A stretch of DNA of 64,000 nt from Nostoc sphaeroides (GCF_003443655.1 NZ_CP031941.1:6275001-6339000), one strand, 5' to 3'. Positions 26,434-35,495 are shown, counted from the stretch's first letter. Program-made: numbers and translations. Notes: generated from the letters alone by a model not told the origin.

Positions 26434-27558
26434 TTAACGGCTGAACTCTGCTTCTGGCAAGTCAACAAAAGCCTTACCAACAGTTACGTAGGGTAGTAAT
26501 CCGAACAATTCAAGTTCAGGACTATGAGTAGATAAAGGTAAGCGAATACTACCAATGTCCTTTCGGCAACCAAGAAAAAATAATCGCCGCCTTAACTGGG
26601 GAGTACCAAAATCAGCAGCTAAAAGTACACCGACTGAGATGTTGTAACCCAAATTCGCCATCTTGTCCCAAATTTGCTGGTATAGTGTGCCACCTGCAAT
26701 CCCTTTGAGATTAGATACATTTTCCATAACGAAAAAGGGTGGGTACAAGTACTCGACAAAACGTAAAAATTCATAAATCATACCACCTCGATTATCCTGA
26801 AAACCTTTTTGTTTACCTGCCTGACTGAAAGCTTGGCAGGGTGGCCCTCCAAAGACAATATCTGGTTTTTCAACTTCACCGGAAAACTTTTGCCATAGAC
26901 TTAATGGGTTTTCTACAGTGGAAATATCATTTTCCAAAACGCAAATATCCCCACCAAAAAAACCACGCAATGTTGCACAAGCATCTGACCAACTATCGAG
27001 AGCTACCTTAGTTTCTATACTACCTGTAAGATAAGCACCAATATCCATACCTCCTGCGCCGCTAAATAGGCTGAAAGCTTTGAGGGAGCGATTTTCAAAT
27101 CCTAGCGACTTTGCTTGCTGAACTAAAGATTTAAACACAGTTTCTGCAAGCGGTACAGGTACAGCATTACCTACCTGAAGCTGAGTACTTGTTAGCGTTC
27201 CCTCGAATTTAATATTGTCAGGAAACCCTTGTAAACGAGCTGCCTCTCGCACAGTAATAAATCGATTTTCATAGGGATGGACAAATTTATTGAAAATGTA
27301 CCCTGTCACTGTTAATGAGGGTTTATCTGGATCAATACGAATTATTCTTAAATTTGGCCCACCTTGACGATTTGGATCGTCCTTGAGATAAAATTTAAAG
27401 CTATCGTGCCAAAGTTCTTCAGGCAAGTCCTGCATTTTTTGCCCAATTTTTAAGGCATCAATGCGCCTTTGTACATCGGAACCAACCCGTCTAGCAATGT
27501 GATTTGCAACCAATTTGCACGGACTATTAAAATTGGAAATTTTCTGAAATCCAGTCAT
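26434..27558 (-). CDS. circularly permuted cytosine-5 DNA methyltransferase
   Basis: All hallmark m5C methyltransferase motifs are present but in rotated order. Counting from the ORF start at 27615: motif IX/X region RFITVREAARLQGFPD (119-133) and QVGNAVPVPLAE (147-158) come first. Then follow motif I AFSLFSGAGGMD (180-191), motif IV GGPPCQAFS with catalytic Cys260, motif VI ENVSN (299-303) and motif VIII QLRRRLFFLG (340-349). The protein ends in YVTVGKAFVDLPEAE, which in ordinary enzymes leads directly into the NHIARRV segment found here near the N-terminus. So the break is a clean rotation, as known for M.BssHII. I chose Met20 (27558), because the longer start overlaps the upstream gene more deeply; 27615 remains possible. 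Target specificity is unknown, and no restriction gene adjoins it. Confidence 0.9.
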   Translation of the reverse strand: MTGFQKISNFNSPCKLVANHIARRVGSDVQRRIDALKIGQKMQDLPEELWHDSFKFYLKDDPNRQGGPNLRIIRIDPDKPSLTVTGYIFNKFVHPYENRFITVREAARLQGFPDNIKFEGTLTSTQLQVGNAVPVPLAETVFKSLVQQAKSLGFENRSLKAFSLFSGAGGMDIGAYLTGSIETKVALDSWSDACATLRGFFGGDICVLENDISTVENPLSLWQKFSGEVEKPDIVFGGPPCQAFSQAGKQKGFQDNRGGMIYEFLRFVEYLYPPFFVMENVSNLKGIAGGTLYQQIWDKMANLGYNISVGVLLAADFGTPQLRRRLFFLGCRKDIGSIRLPLSTHSPELELFGLLPYVTVGKAFVDLPEAEFSR

Positions 27559-27727
27559 CTCTTGATATACCAGGATTGGTAGCAGTGCGTTTGGCATTTT
27601 CCAAAGCTTGTTCAACCAGAATGGAGGTTAATGCTTCTTCATGGGGATTTACTTCCAGAGCTTTCACTCTTCCTAAAAGGTTGACTATCCAATCGGCTTT
27701 AACTGGTTCAGGTTGATTACTTTGCAC
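27527..27727 (-). CDS. small hypothetical protein upstream of the methyltransferase
   Basis: A 66-residue frame from a GTG, mostly helical and acidic, overlapping the methyltransferase start region by about 30 bases on the same strand. I recognise no family. The overlap suggests translational coupling, and the product could be a controller or partner of the methyltransferase, which is speculation. The weak ribosome site and short length leave it uncertain. Confidence 0.5.
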   Translation of the reverse strand: MQSNQPEPVKADWIVNLLGRVKALEVNPHEEALTSILVEQALENAKRTATNPGISRDDWISENFQF

Positions 27728-27845
27728 TATTCTTTAAAGATACGATGTCTACGGGCTACGCCTACGCACTCATACTACACAAGAGCATAACAGCGATGGC
27801 GTTGCCAACGCCAAAGCCGATCGCACTCATAGACAGAACATTTAT

Positions 27846-29924
27846 TCAACTAACTGTAATAACTGTTCCCACACTCTCATTCGCCAATCTATCCACTGCA
27901 CACACTGCATAAGTTCCCGCTTGTTGGACGGTAGCGAAGGTTGTGCCAGCAGACAAAATTCGTTGAATTGTCCAAGTATCGCCGGTTTGCCGATAAAGTG
28001 TCCAAGAACGAACTGGCTGATTATCTCCAGGCTGCCAACTCAGTTTGCGGTTATTGACTTGTAGTTGAATAGGTGGAGGCGGGGGTGTTGTATCCTGCCA
28101 AGACAAAGTTGGAGCTAACGCAGGTTTGTTATAAAGCAGACTTTGGAATTTATCAGCAATGCCCTGACTATTTTCTGTCAAAACACCGACATTAAAGAAG
28201 ATATTCCCTAATGATAAATTTCCAGCTTGGCTACGACTAATTTTCACCTGCTTTTCAATCTCATCACTCTCCCGACTCTTGTTGCTTGGTTCTGTCAGAT
28301 TGTTACCAGCGTAAACGTGTCTTTGCTTTGTGTTTACCTCTGTCCACCACTTTAGCAACGCTGAATAACTTTGTTGTGGTTGGTCTGTGCGCCAGTAAAG
28401 TTGAGGCGCGATATAATCAATCCAGCCTTCTGCGAGCCATTTCTTCGCGTCGGCATACAGCACGTTGTAAGCATCTAACCCAGTAATACCAGTGGGTTGT
28501 CCGGGGCGATAAATCCCAAAGGGACTAATACCAAATTTAACGTCAGGTTTAGTTGTTTTAATTCCCAGCCAGAGGCGCTGTACCATTCTGTTAACATTAT
28601 CTCGTCGCCAGTCGCCAAGGCTGAGTGTACCACCGGCTGCTTTATATGCAGCGTAGGTTTTATCATCGGGGAAAGGTTGTCCCTCAATAGGATATGGATA
28701 AAAATAATCATCTAAGTGAATGCCATCAACATCGTAGCGCTTCACTACATCGAGAATTACATTGTAAGCTCTATCTTGAACTATTTTCAGTCCTGGATCC
28801 ATCCAGCGTTGAGTTTTCCACAAATAAACGCTTTCTGGATTGGTAGCTGCGATGTGGGGACGGACTGTTTTAGCTGGGTTGGTGGAAGTGCTAGCGCGGT
28901 AGGGGTTGAACCAAGCATGGAGTTCAATATTGCGTTTGTGACATTCTGCGATCGCAAACGCTAAAGGATCATAAAATGGTTCTGGTGCTTGACCCTGAGT
29001 TCCTGTAATCCAAGCACTCCAAGGCTCTAATTGAGATTCATATAAAGCGTCTCCCTCCGGTCGCACCTGGAAGATAAGGGCATTGAAGTTTAGCGCTTGT
29101 AATTTACTAATAATCTCGCTGAGTTCAGCTTTTTGTTCGGCAACAGAAAGTCCCGCCTTAGAAGGCCAATTACTATTCCACACAGATGCTACCCACGCTC
29201 CCCGAAATTCCCGACTATGATTTACCCTAACGCTACCGACAGGTGCGGGTGTCGGTGTCGGCGTTGGTGTGGGTATTGGCGTTGGTATGGGTATCGGTGT
29301 TGGTGTCGGTGCTGGCGGCTGCACTAAGTAACTAGAGGCAATTTTTTCTGCCTGACCTAAATACACCAAAGCTTGATAAATAATTACTGCCACATCTGCA
29401 CGGGTGGCTGCAAGATTGGGATTGAGTAATTTGATATTTGGGAAACTAACTACTAATCCAGCGCTGGTGGCAATAGCTACCTGATTTCTACCATACCCAG
29501 GAATCTGAACAGAATCTTGATAAATTTGTGGGAGTTGTAAGAGGAGGTCAGGTTTTACTTTGGTGGCAATTTCTAAACCTCCTACTAAAGCAACTAAAAC
29601 TTCCACCCTAGTAATTCGGTTAGCAAAACGGAAAGTTTTATCAGGAAACCCGCTAAGAAATGCTTTTTCGTAAGCTGCTTGAATGGCGGCTGCTGCCCAA
29701 TAATTAGTGGGGACATCAACAAAGGGGACATACTGCCGCTTCTTGGAAACTGTCCCGAATGCATTGGCGATGATGGCGGCAAATTCAGCGCGGGTAACAG
29801 AGTTATCGGGGCGATAAGTACCGTTAGGCAACCCATTGACAATACGACGTTGGGCTAAGGCTGTAATAAATAAGCGTGCCCAATGGTTTTGAATATCCGA
29901 GAAGGGAGTAGCAATAGATACCAT
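27846..29924 (-). CDS. SLH-domain protein with GHL10-type (DUF187) glycosyl hydrolase domain
   Basis: A 692-residue protein. Three S-layer homology repeats occupy residues about 5-190 (FSDIQNHWA, FVDVPTNYWA, TRADVAVII), then a proline/threonine linker (TPTPIPIPTP). A family-10-like glycosyl hydrolase domain (about 235-560) follows with EFRGAWVASVWNSNWPS, HAWFNPYRAS, DGIHLDDYFYPYP and DYIAPQLYW; Asp and Glu candidates lie in these strands. The C-terminal part looks like a fibronectin-like module (LQVNNRKLSWQPGDN). SLH repeats normally bind peptidoglycan-linked polymer, yet no clear signal peptide is seen at the chosen ATG. Its role is probably in cell envelope remodelling. Confidence 0.88.
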   Translation of the reverse strand: MVSIATPFSDIQNHWARLFITALAQRRIVNGLPNGTYRPDNSVTRAEFAAIIANAFGTVSKKRQYVPFVDVPTNYWAAAAIQAAYEKAFLSGFPDKTFRFANRITRVEVLVALVGGLEIATKVKPDLLLQLPQIYQDSVQIPGYGRNQVAIATSAGLVVSFPNIKLLNPNLAATRADVAVIIYQALVYLGQAEKIASSYLVQPPAPTPTPIPIPTPIPTPTPTPTPAPVGSVRVNHSREFRGAWVASVWNSNWPSKAGLSVAEQKAELSEIISKLQALNFNALIFQVRPEGDALYESQLEPWSAWITGTQGQAPEPFYDPLAFAIAECHKRNIELHAWFNPYRASTSTNPAKTVRPHIAATNPESVYLWKTQRWMDPGLKIVQDRAYNVILDVVKRYDVDGIHLDDYFYPYPIEGQPFPDDKTYAAYKAAGGTLSLGDWRRDNVNRMVQRLWLGIKTTKPDVKFGISPFGIYRPGQPTGITGLDAYNVLYADAKKWLAEGWIDYIAPQLYWRTDQPQQSYSALLKWWTEVNTKQRHVYAGNNLTEPSNKSRESDEIEKQVKISRSQAGNLSLGNIFFNVGVLTENSQGIADKFQSLLYNKPALAPTLSWQDTTPPPPPIQLQVNNRKLSWQPGDNQPVRSWTLYRQTGDTWTIQRILSAGTTFATVQQAGTYAVCAVDRLANESVGTVITVS

Positions 29925-30395
29925 TGTTGAAAAGCAGCTAGCTGGCCTTGATTTTGATTTCCTTAGCTAATTTAGCAATATTTAGTAAACTGTCACTACT
30001 CAAGATGGGGCATCCCTTCTCTACGAGACGCTGCGCGAACGCTCAGGGCAAGTGGGCATTGGTCAATAATTAAATGGTTATGCAAAATTATTTATGTCAT
30101 TGCGAACAAAGTGAAGCAATCCCAAAACCTTGTCAGCACAATTCGCTTTTTCGCCCATTCGCCCATTCGCAATTAAAGCCCCAGGATTTATCCGCTTGCT
30201 CTGAACCCTGCATTGTTTAAAATTTATCTATCCATAAATAAATTTAGTTGCTCTGTACCATCAAGGAATAATTGGTCATTGCGAGTGTAGCGCAGCGAAA
30301 CGAAGCAATCACAATGTATATTTAATTTTGCACTACTACTTAATAGTTATTCTTCCATTGCTCCCCCTGCTCCCTCATTCCCCATTCCCCATCTA
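29925..30395. other. gap holding the right arm of the long inverted repeat
   Basis: No gene seen. It contains 30132-30277 (right arm). Directly outside both edges of that arm is GTCATTGCGA-type sequence (30093-30103 and 30276-30284), a common Nostoc repeat text. Confidence 0.5.
30132..30277 (-). repeat. 146-bp inverted repeat, right arm
   Basis: Reverse complement of 26240-26383 with few differences; it runs from GTCAGCACAATTCGC to GGAATAATTGGTC on the plus strand. The pair is separated by 3.75 kb. Confidence 0.92.
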
Positions 30396-30968
30396 CTAAG
30401 TAGGATTTGTAGCTTCATTACTAGGATTCGAGGTAGAACGCGCATTCAATGACAACATTACGCGGGAAATGCCAGTGAAAATAATGCTGACACCAACTAG
30501 TGTACCCAAAAGCCAGGGCGCATTAAAGGGCCACTGAAACCAAATCATTGCGCCTAAGACCAGTGTAATAATCCCATTACCTAGTATCCACGTCCAGTTC
30601 TCTTGCGGACGTAACTTAAATGCCAGAATTAACTCGAATGTACCTTCAGTCAGCAAAAAGGTACCAAGCAATAGAGTTAGTGTGAGAATACCTGTAAAAG
30701 GATAAACAAACAGCATTACACCCGTTGCAATATAAAGTCCGCTCAATAGAAGTTTCCAAATAAAACCTCCTTCGTGGCGGGTTTGAGTGGCATAAACTAT
30801 TTTTGTAAATCCGGCGAAAATTAAAATTACGGCAATCCAAGTCTCGGCGAATAAGGTGGTGAAATTAGGGGCTGCGATCGCAATAACCCCTAAAATACTC
30901 AGTAGAACACCACTTATGAGTGACCCATTAACATCCTTCTTAATATCTCTAGAAACATCGGTTGTCAT
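30396..30968 (-). CDS. HdeD family (DUF308) membrane protein
   Basis: A 190-residue integral membrane protein with about six hydrophobic helices in paired repeats (SGVLLSILGVIAIAAP, WIAVILIFAGFTKIVY, LLLSGLYIATGVMLFVYP and so on). The repeating G-x-x-x-A-x-x-P pattern is typical of DUF308/HdeD proteins, which in E. coli are linked to acid resistance. The role in cyanobacteria is unknown. The ATG is preceded by AGGGAGAATATTTGT on the coding strand. Confidence 0.85.
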   Translation of the reverse strand: MTTDVSRDIKKDVNGSLISGVLLSILGVIAIAAPNFTTLFAETWIAVILIFAGFTKIVYATQTRHEGGFIWKLLLSGLYIATGVMLFVYPFTGILTLTLLLGTFLLTEGTFELILAFKLRPQENWTWILGNGIITLVLGAMIWFQWPFNAPWLLGTLVGVSIIFTGISRVMLSLNARSTSNPSNEATNPT

Positions 30969-31135
30969 ACAAATATTCTCCCTATTCTTAGACTAAACTC
31001 TACATTTAGGTTAGAGAATTTCTAAGTAACAAGGTATGAACCCTAAGATAGACTCATTAGTATTAACTTTATTGCGATCGCTACTAAAATTCACGACTAT
31101 TGAAACACTAAACCAATCATCTTATGACATAAGCC

Positions 31136-31687
31136 TCATAGGATTTCTGCAAGCTTGCTGAGGTTTTCATAAACACCGATGAGACGATCTCCTTCAAGTT
31201 CAACAGAAGTATTTGGATAATTCTGAATGGCTCCAAGTAGTGTAACTTCGCCATTTTGTTGAATAGATGCACTTAAAGCACTTCGCAGCGCCTCCTGATT
31301 TAGTTGTCCTCCGGGAGGATGAACTACCTCACCAATTTGGTTAACCAAAACTGGCCCTGCCCAGCTAGACAGTAAACTATTTAAAAAGCCAGCATCAGCT
31401 TTTATTGGGGCTTTCAGTGCCTTACGAGCTACTGCGGGGTCTTGTTGCGCCGCCTGTAAATAAGCTCTTAATGTCGGGGTAGTCTTGCCAGTTTCTGTAA
31501 ACTGAGTTAATTCTTGAACAGATATTTGCCCCTGAAAAGTACCATACTTTAAAACAACTTGCTCGGCAGCATTAGCATTAGCACTTGAAAGTAGAACAAT
31601 AGCACCTACGCCTAAAGCTACTGTTTGAGTGACTAACTTACCGAATTTACTATTGTTTAATCGATTGATAAGTTGATAAATCTGCAT
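31136..31687 (-). CDS. stand-alone DUF1400 protein (exported)
   Basis: A 183-residue protein with an N-terminal signal sequence (hydrophobic TQTVALGVGAIVLLSSANANAAE, cleavage likely after NANA; given in parts here as residues 20-42). The mature domain EQVVLKYGTFQGQISVQEL and LRAYLQAAQQDP matches DUF1400, which in cyanobacteria normally precedes an alpha/beta hydrolase domain. Here the protein stops after DUF1400 and no hydrolase motif follows, so it is probably a non-catalytic single-domain version. The function is unknown. Confidence 0.8.
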   Translation of the reverse strand: MQIYQLINRLNNSKFGKLVTQTVALGVGAIVLLSSANANAAEQVVLKYGTFQGQISVQELTQFTETGKTTPTLRAYLQAAQQDPAVARKALKAPIKADAGFLNSLLSSWAGPVLVNQIGEVVHPPGGQLNQEALRSALSASIQQNGEVTLLGAIQNYPNTSVELEGDRLIGVYENLSKLAEIL

Positions 31688-31868
31688 TTTGTCTAACTTT
31701 AAGAATGGTGCGGAGTGTACATAGGCACAAAGTGCCCAAGCGTTATATTATTTCACGAAATTCCTGCTACAAATACATGATTAGGGATGTACAACTAGAC
31801 GCCCCTACAGCCAATTTGTTGCAAAGATTATTGGAAATAGTGTTATTAAGCCTTTTCGTTAGGCAAAG

Positions 31869-32060
31869 CTAATGAGGTAGTATTGGCTTATCTTCGTCTA
31901 AGGTTGGTGCTGGTATACCTAAATGCTTTCTTGCAGATTCTTCAGCTAACTTTCGGTCTTGCTCGTTATCAAACTGACTCTCATCTAACAAATGAGGATT
32001 TTTTGCCGCTTCATCTCGGCTTGGTTTATAGCCATTTTTCCACCTGTACTTCCAGTCCAT
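31869..32060 (-). CDS. small hypothetical protein
   Basis: A 63-residue charged protein starting MDWKYRWKNGYKPSRDEAAK and ending in a proline-rich tail. There is no membrane segment and no motif I recognise. Composition is consistent with a conserved small cyanobacterial protein, but this could not be tested. Confidence 0.55.
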   Translation of the reverse strand: MDWKYRWKNGYKPSRDEAAKNPHLLDESQFDNEQDRKLAEESARKHLGIPAPTLDEDKPILPH

Positions 32061-32370
32061 AATTTGAAAGGCAGATATACTGCGATTTGATTACCTAGTT
32101 CTTCATAGTAGGCGGTTAATGGAACATCACACTCCTGCTATGGGTTGAAGAGGCTCATTCAGAGGGTGCAAATTTAACAGAGTTTTTGAGTAATAATACT
32201 CTATTGAGCAGGACTTGATAGATTAGTACGCTAAGACAAGTCATGAGTGGCGATCGCTGCTGGGTGTTATATAAAATTTTACAGTTGTAGAATTTGTTTG
32301 ATTTTATATTTTTATTCAACAACCGATATGATAAATATTATTTTAGATATTGACGAAACACAAGACAATT

Positions 32371-32565
32371 ATGCTTAAAGAACAGATTACACAAGAACTA
32401 GAAAAATTACCTGAACCTCTGTTACAGGAAATTTTAGATTTTGTTCAGTTCTTACAAGCAAAATACCATAAAGAGAAAACTTTAGAAATCACCATTATGA
32501 GTGAATCATCACTGCAAAAAGATTGGTTAAGACCAGAGGAAGATTCAGCATGGCAGGATTTGTAA
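32371..32565 (+). CDS. DUF2281-type antitoxin of a PemK/MazF module
   Basis: A 64-residue protein from ATG at 32371 (MLKEQITQELEKLPEPLLQE). The N-terminal part with LPEPLLQEILDFVQFL is the DUF2281 signature found in small antitoxins. Its final codons overlap the start of the toxin frame (ATG at 32550), the usual coupling in type II toxin-antitoxin operons. The toxin is interrupted by a MITE, so the antitoxin is now probably without an active partner. A TTG seven codons upstream is in frame but less likely. Confidence 0.8.
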   Translation: MLKEQITQELEKLPEPLLQEILDFVQFLQAKYHKEKTLEITIMSESSLQKDWLRPEEDSAWQDL

Positions 32566-33028
32566 AAGGAGATGTTGTTATTGTTCCATTTCCCTTTTCA
32601 GACTTAACTGAAACAAAACGCAGACCTGCTTTAGGGAACTCCAAAAAATAAATTATTCCACATTAAAGTCGTTGACTGTTGGCTGTTGACTGTTGACTGA
32701 AAAATCGTGAACCGTCAACGGTCAACAGTGAACAATAGCAATGGAATATTTTTTACTTGGAAGTCCCTTAGTTATTGCTACTCTTCAGGGTAATGACCTG
32801 ATTCTTTGCCAAATTACTAGCCAATCTGTTGGCGATATCTATGCTATTCAACTGGATTACAGTGATTTTAGCTCCGGTAGATTAAATCAGCTAAGTAATA
32901 TCAGACCAAATCGGATTTTTACTGCCGATAAACAAATTATTTTATATCAAGTAGGTCAAATAAAACTTGAAAAATTAACAGAGGTTATTAATAAAATTAT
33001 TGAGATTATACAAGACTCAAGCCTGTAG
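32550..33028 (+). pseudogene. PemK/MazF-family toxin interrupted by a MITE
   Basis: The N-terminal part (32550-32633) encodes MAGFVKGDVVIVPFPFSDLT ... KRRPAL, the typical PemK/MazF start. It then runs into the MITE and stops at 32649-32651. The rest resumes at 32771 as VIATLQGNDLILCQITSQ and ends at 33028 with the usual C-terminal helix. Deleting the insertion plus one TTA target copy joins PAL directly to VIAT in frame and gives a 113-residue toxin, the normal length. A separate ATG at 32741 lies in the MITE end and could yield a non-functional C-terminal piece. The original toxin would be an mRNA endoribonuclease. Confidence 0.92.
32634..32767. mobile_element. 134-bp MITE inside the toxin gene
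   Basis: Inverted ends of about 26-28 bases: GGGAACTCCAAAAAATAAAT at the left and its imperfect complement ending CTTGGAAGTCCC at the right. The trinucleotide TTA is duplicated at both sides (32631-32633, 32768-32770). The interior holds TGTTGAC heptamers facing GTCAAC copies, so the whole element is a hairpin. The right end closely resembles 40248-40274 (ATATTTTTTTAACTTGAAGTCCC), showing a dispersed family. Confidence 0.92.
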
Positions 33029-33617
33029 TTTATCAAGTCTTTAACTAACTTGGACTGGTTTCATGGTTGCAGAATATCTCAGCGTCGGCTTTGTACCCTT
33101 CCCTACGAGACGCCAAGGGCGAACGGGATGCAAGCTATGTGCAACTGTGATTTTTAATCGTCAGGTATATTTGCTGATTGCTTTATCAAAAAGCCTGTTT
33201 ACTTTCTCAAAATACTTAAATGCTTTCTCAAAAGAAGCTTTTGCTTTCTCAAACCCCAGTTTGCTTAATCATTTTAGTGTTTTCCGCAAGTAAAAGAAGC
33301 TTTTGCTTTCTCAAACCCCAGTTTGCTTAATCATTTTAGTGTTTTCCGCAAGTAAAAGAAGCTTTTGCTTTCTCAAACCCCAGTTTGCTTAATCATTTTA
33401 GTGTTTTCCGCAAGTAAAAGAAGCTTTTGCTTTCTCAAACCCCAGTTTGCTTACTCATTTCAGTGTTTTCCGCAAGCAAAATGGCATTTGACTTTCTCAA
33501 ACCCCAGTTTGCTTACTCATTAACAAACCACAGAGGCGCAGAGGGCACAGAGTTAGAAAAAAAAGAGATGTTTAAGAAGTGTCTCACCAAGCGTTGTTGG
33601 CTTGACAGAGTAGTGAA
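33029..33617. other. gap with 62-bp tandem array and edge of the TnpB element
   Basis: Short frames here overlap the tandem repeats and do not look like genes. The array at 33234-33515 is the main content. Sequence at 33525-33560 (CCACAGAGGCGCAGAGGGC) is a common Nostoc repeat text also present near 36010. Confidence 0.6.
33234..33515. repeat. 62-bp tandem repeat array, four full units plus a partial
   Basis: Unit boundaries at 33234, 33296, 33358 and 33420 are exactly 62 bases apart, and a diverged partial fifth unit follows. Each unit contains the dyad CAAAC-ccca-GTTTG. Units 1-3 are nearly identical, and unit 4 differs in a few bases (TTACTCATTTCAG). It is not coding and lies immediately beside a TnpB insertion element. 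Confidence 0.93.
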
Positions 33618-34839
33618 CTACCCAACACCCATCTGAGTACAGATAGGGTGTGGGCTTCCGGTTTCATTGACAAATGCCTTTCCCCCTTGCGGGTTCGTGG
33701 TCTTACTCCGCCTCGACTCGGCAAGAACGGGGTTCCCTCCGTCCAGAGATAATATCCGAATGCCTTCTGCTCTGATGTTCTGGCTGGCGTTTCCGTCCCT
33801 ATCATGATGAGATTCACACTTCGGGCAATCCCACTCTCTGATATCTAGCGGCAACTCATCAACAACATGACCACAACATGAACAAGTTTTTGAACTGGGG
33901 AAAAATCTTCCAATCTCTACAAGTTGTCCATCAGTCGCTTCCAACTTGTAATCAATGAAGTTAACAAACATCCCCCAACCTACGTCGGATATACTTTTCG
34001 ATAGCTTCCGGTTCCGTATCATTCCCTTGACGTTGAGGTTTTCAACGACAATAACTTGACTTTCATTAACCAACTTTCTACTGAGTTTATGCAGAAAATC
34101 TTGGCGGGAATTTGATACTCGTTCGTGAACCTTCGCTACTAGTTTTTTGTGTTTGTGTCTTGCTTTACTCCCTTTAACTTTACGGGCAAATTTTTTCTGC
34201 TTCCGGGCTAGATTTTTTTCGTGTCGCTTCAGGTGTTTAGGGTTGGAATACTTGGTAAATGCCTCTCCATCATGGACAATTGCAAAGTCCTTTAGCCCAA
34301 GATCAATACCGAGTATTTTATCTCCACACGTAGGATTTAATTCAACCTCTACCTCACACAAAATTGAGGCAAAGTACTTATCAGTAGCAGTTTTGCTAAT
34401 GGTGACAGTTTTAATTATTCCCGAAACTTTTCTGTGAAAGACTGCCTTAACTTCACCAATCTTAGGAATCTTTAATTTATCACCTACAACGGTAATGCTT
34501 TGCGGATACTGAATAGACTGCTTATCAAATTTTGATTTAAACTTGGGAAACTTAGCCCGTCCTTCAAAAAAGTTTTTGTAAGCCTTATCTAGATTAATAG
34601 CTACGCACTGCAAAACTGACGAATAGCAGTCTTGCTAAAACCTACGGGTACTCCACTTTTAATTGAGGTAGTAAACCCTTGTATACAGTCATTTTTAATG
34701 ACTTCCCAGTTTCTTCATAGTGTTGAACGCAAGCATTGAGTGCATAGTTCCAATACCATCTTGCACAACCAAACGATTTAGCTAGACTTTCCTTTTGCTC
34801 GGTTGTTGGGTATAGCCTGATCTTAACTGCTTTCAACAC
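33618..34839 (-). pseudogene. tnpB: TnpB (RNA-guided nuclease of IS605 type), broken by a stop and frameshift
   Basis: The N-terminal piece (34642-34839, MLKAVKIRLYPTTEQKESLA) ends at EYP-stop where a Trp codon is expected. The remainder (33618-34613) starts at LQCVAINLDKAY in another frame. Between them a TGG-to-TAG change and a one-base shift explain the break. The C-terminal piece retains all RuvC residues: Asp in GIDLGLKD, Glu in VVENLNVKG and Asp in DRDGNAS, plus the CSCCG ... CPKC zinc finger. The original protein would be about 400 residues. It is probably inactive, though a C-terminal product could be made. Confidence 0.85.
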
Positions 34840-34899
34840 TTTTCATCACCTCCTTGTTATCTGATAATATCATAAAGTAGGTAATATGTGGGTACAAAA

Positions 34900-35067
34900 A
34901 TGAAAACAGAATGGTTTAAAATGCGAATGAGTGAACGCAGATTAAATAAGTTAAGGCTATATGCAGCAGCGAAGGATACAACAATGACTCGCGTTGTTGA
35001 AGAATTTATTGACTCGTTAAAAATCCTAGAGAGAGGCAATTCGTCATCGACCAACATTGCTGATTAA
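34900..35067 (+). CDS. small ribbon-helix-helix-like protein next to tnpB
   Basis: A 55-residue protein from ATG at 34900, divergent from tnpB. MSERRLNKLRLYAAAKDTTM followed by TRVVEEFIDSL has the strand-helix-helix pattern of CopG/RHH DNA-binding proteins. Similar small genes accompany TnpB elements in cyanobacteria, which suggests a regulator of the element. It is short, so the fold call is inference. Confidence 0.65.
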   Translation: MKTEWFKMRMSERRLNKLRLYAAAKDTTMTRVVEEFIDSLKILERGNSSSTNIAD

Positions 35068-35495
35068 ACTGCGTTTAATACCGCTATGCCTGTGTATTCC
35101 TTATTGCCCAGAATTCATCCCACGCTCCCCTGAGTACAGGGTGAGACGTGGGGCTTCTTCTGCTTTTAGCTAAATTTGTCTTACTTAAAACTTTATGTCT
35201 TTATGGGTAGAGAGTTCTGAATTCTCACTCCTGATTTCTAAAATTTATGTCTAAAGAAATAAATACACAATTCACCTTACTATGCCTAAAAGTAGTATAC
35301 ATACACAACATTCACTCTTAACCAATATCTCTATGGATATAACTAAAAAACCTAATTTTAGGATAACTCCGTCTGTAGGCTCACGCAATTTAAACAAAAA
35401 AGGTTAATACTGAAAAATAACTTTACCACCATGAAACATGATTGTAATCAAAAATTACAGTTTAGGAAAAGCAAATAGAAAAAATAGTACAAACA
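35068..35495. other. gap after the IS end
   Basis: Contains the left-end hairpin of the IS (35119-35153). The remaining 300 bases are AT-rich, with no gene or repeat I can name, and include the promoter side of the next gene. Confidence 0.5.

Larger units (their letters stand above)
33605..35160. mobile_element. IS200/IS605-type element with decayed tnpB and a small RHH gene
   Basis: Hairpins at both ends share the centre CTGAGTACAG: 33621-33654 (CCCAACACCCATCTGAGTAC...) and 35119-35153 (CCCACGCTCCCCTGAGTACA...). Such subterminal palindromes are typical of the IS605 superfamily. No tnpA is present. The exact ends cannot be fixed because the target site is unknown. Confidence 0.7.

Noticed and set aside
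33063..33293. 76-residue plus-strand frame
   Set aside because: It runs into the 62-bp tandem array, and its composition follows the repeat.
33234..33515. CRISPR array
   Set aside because: Units are contiguous 62-bp direct repeats without unique spacers.
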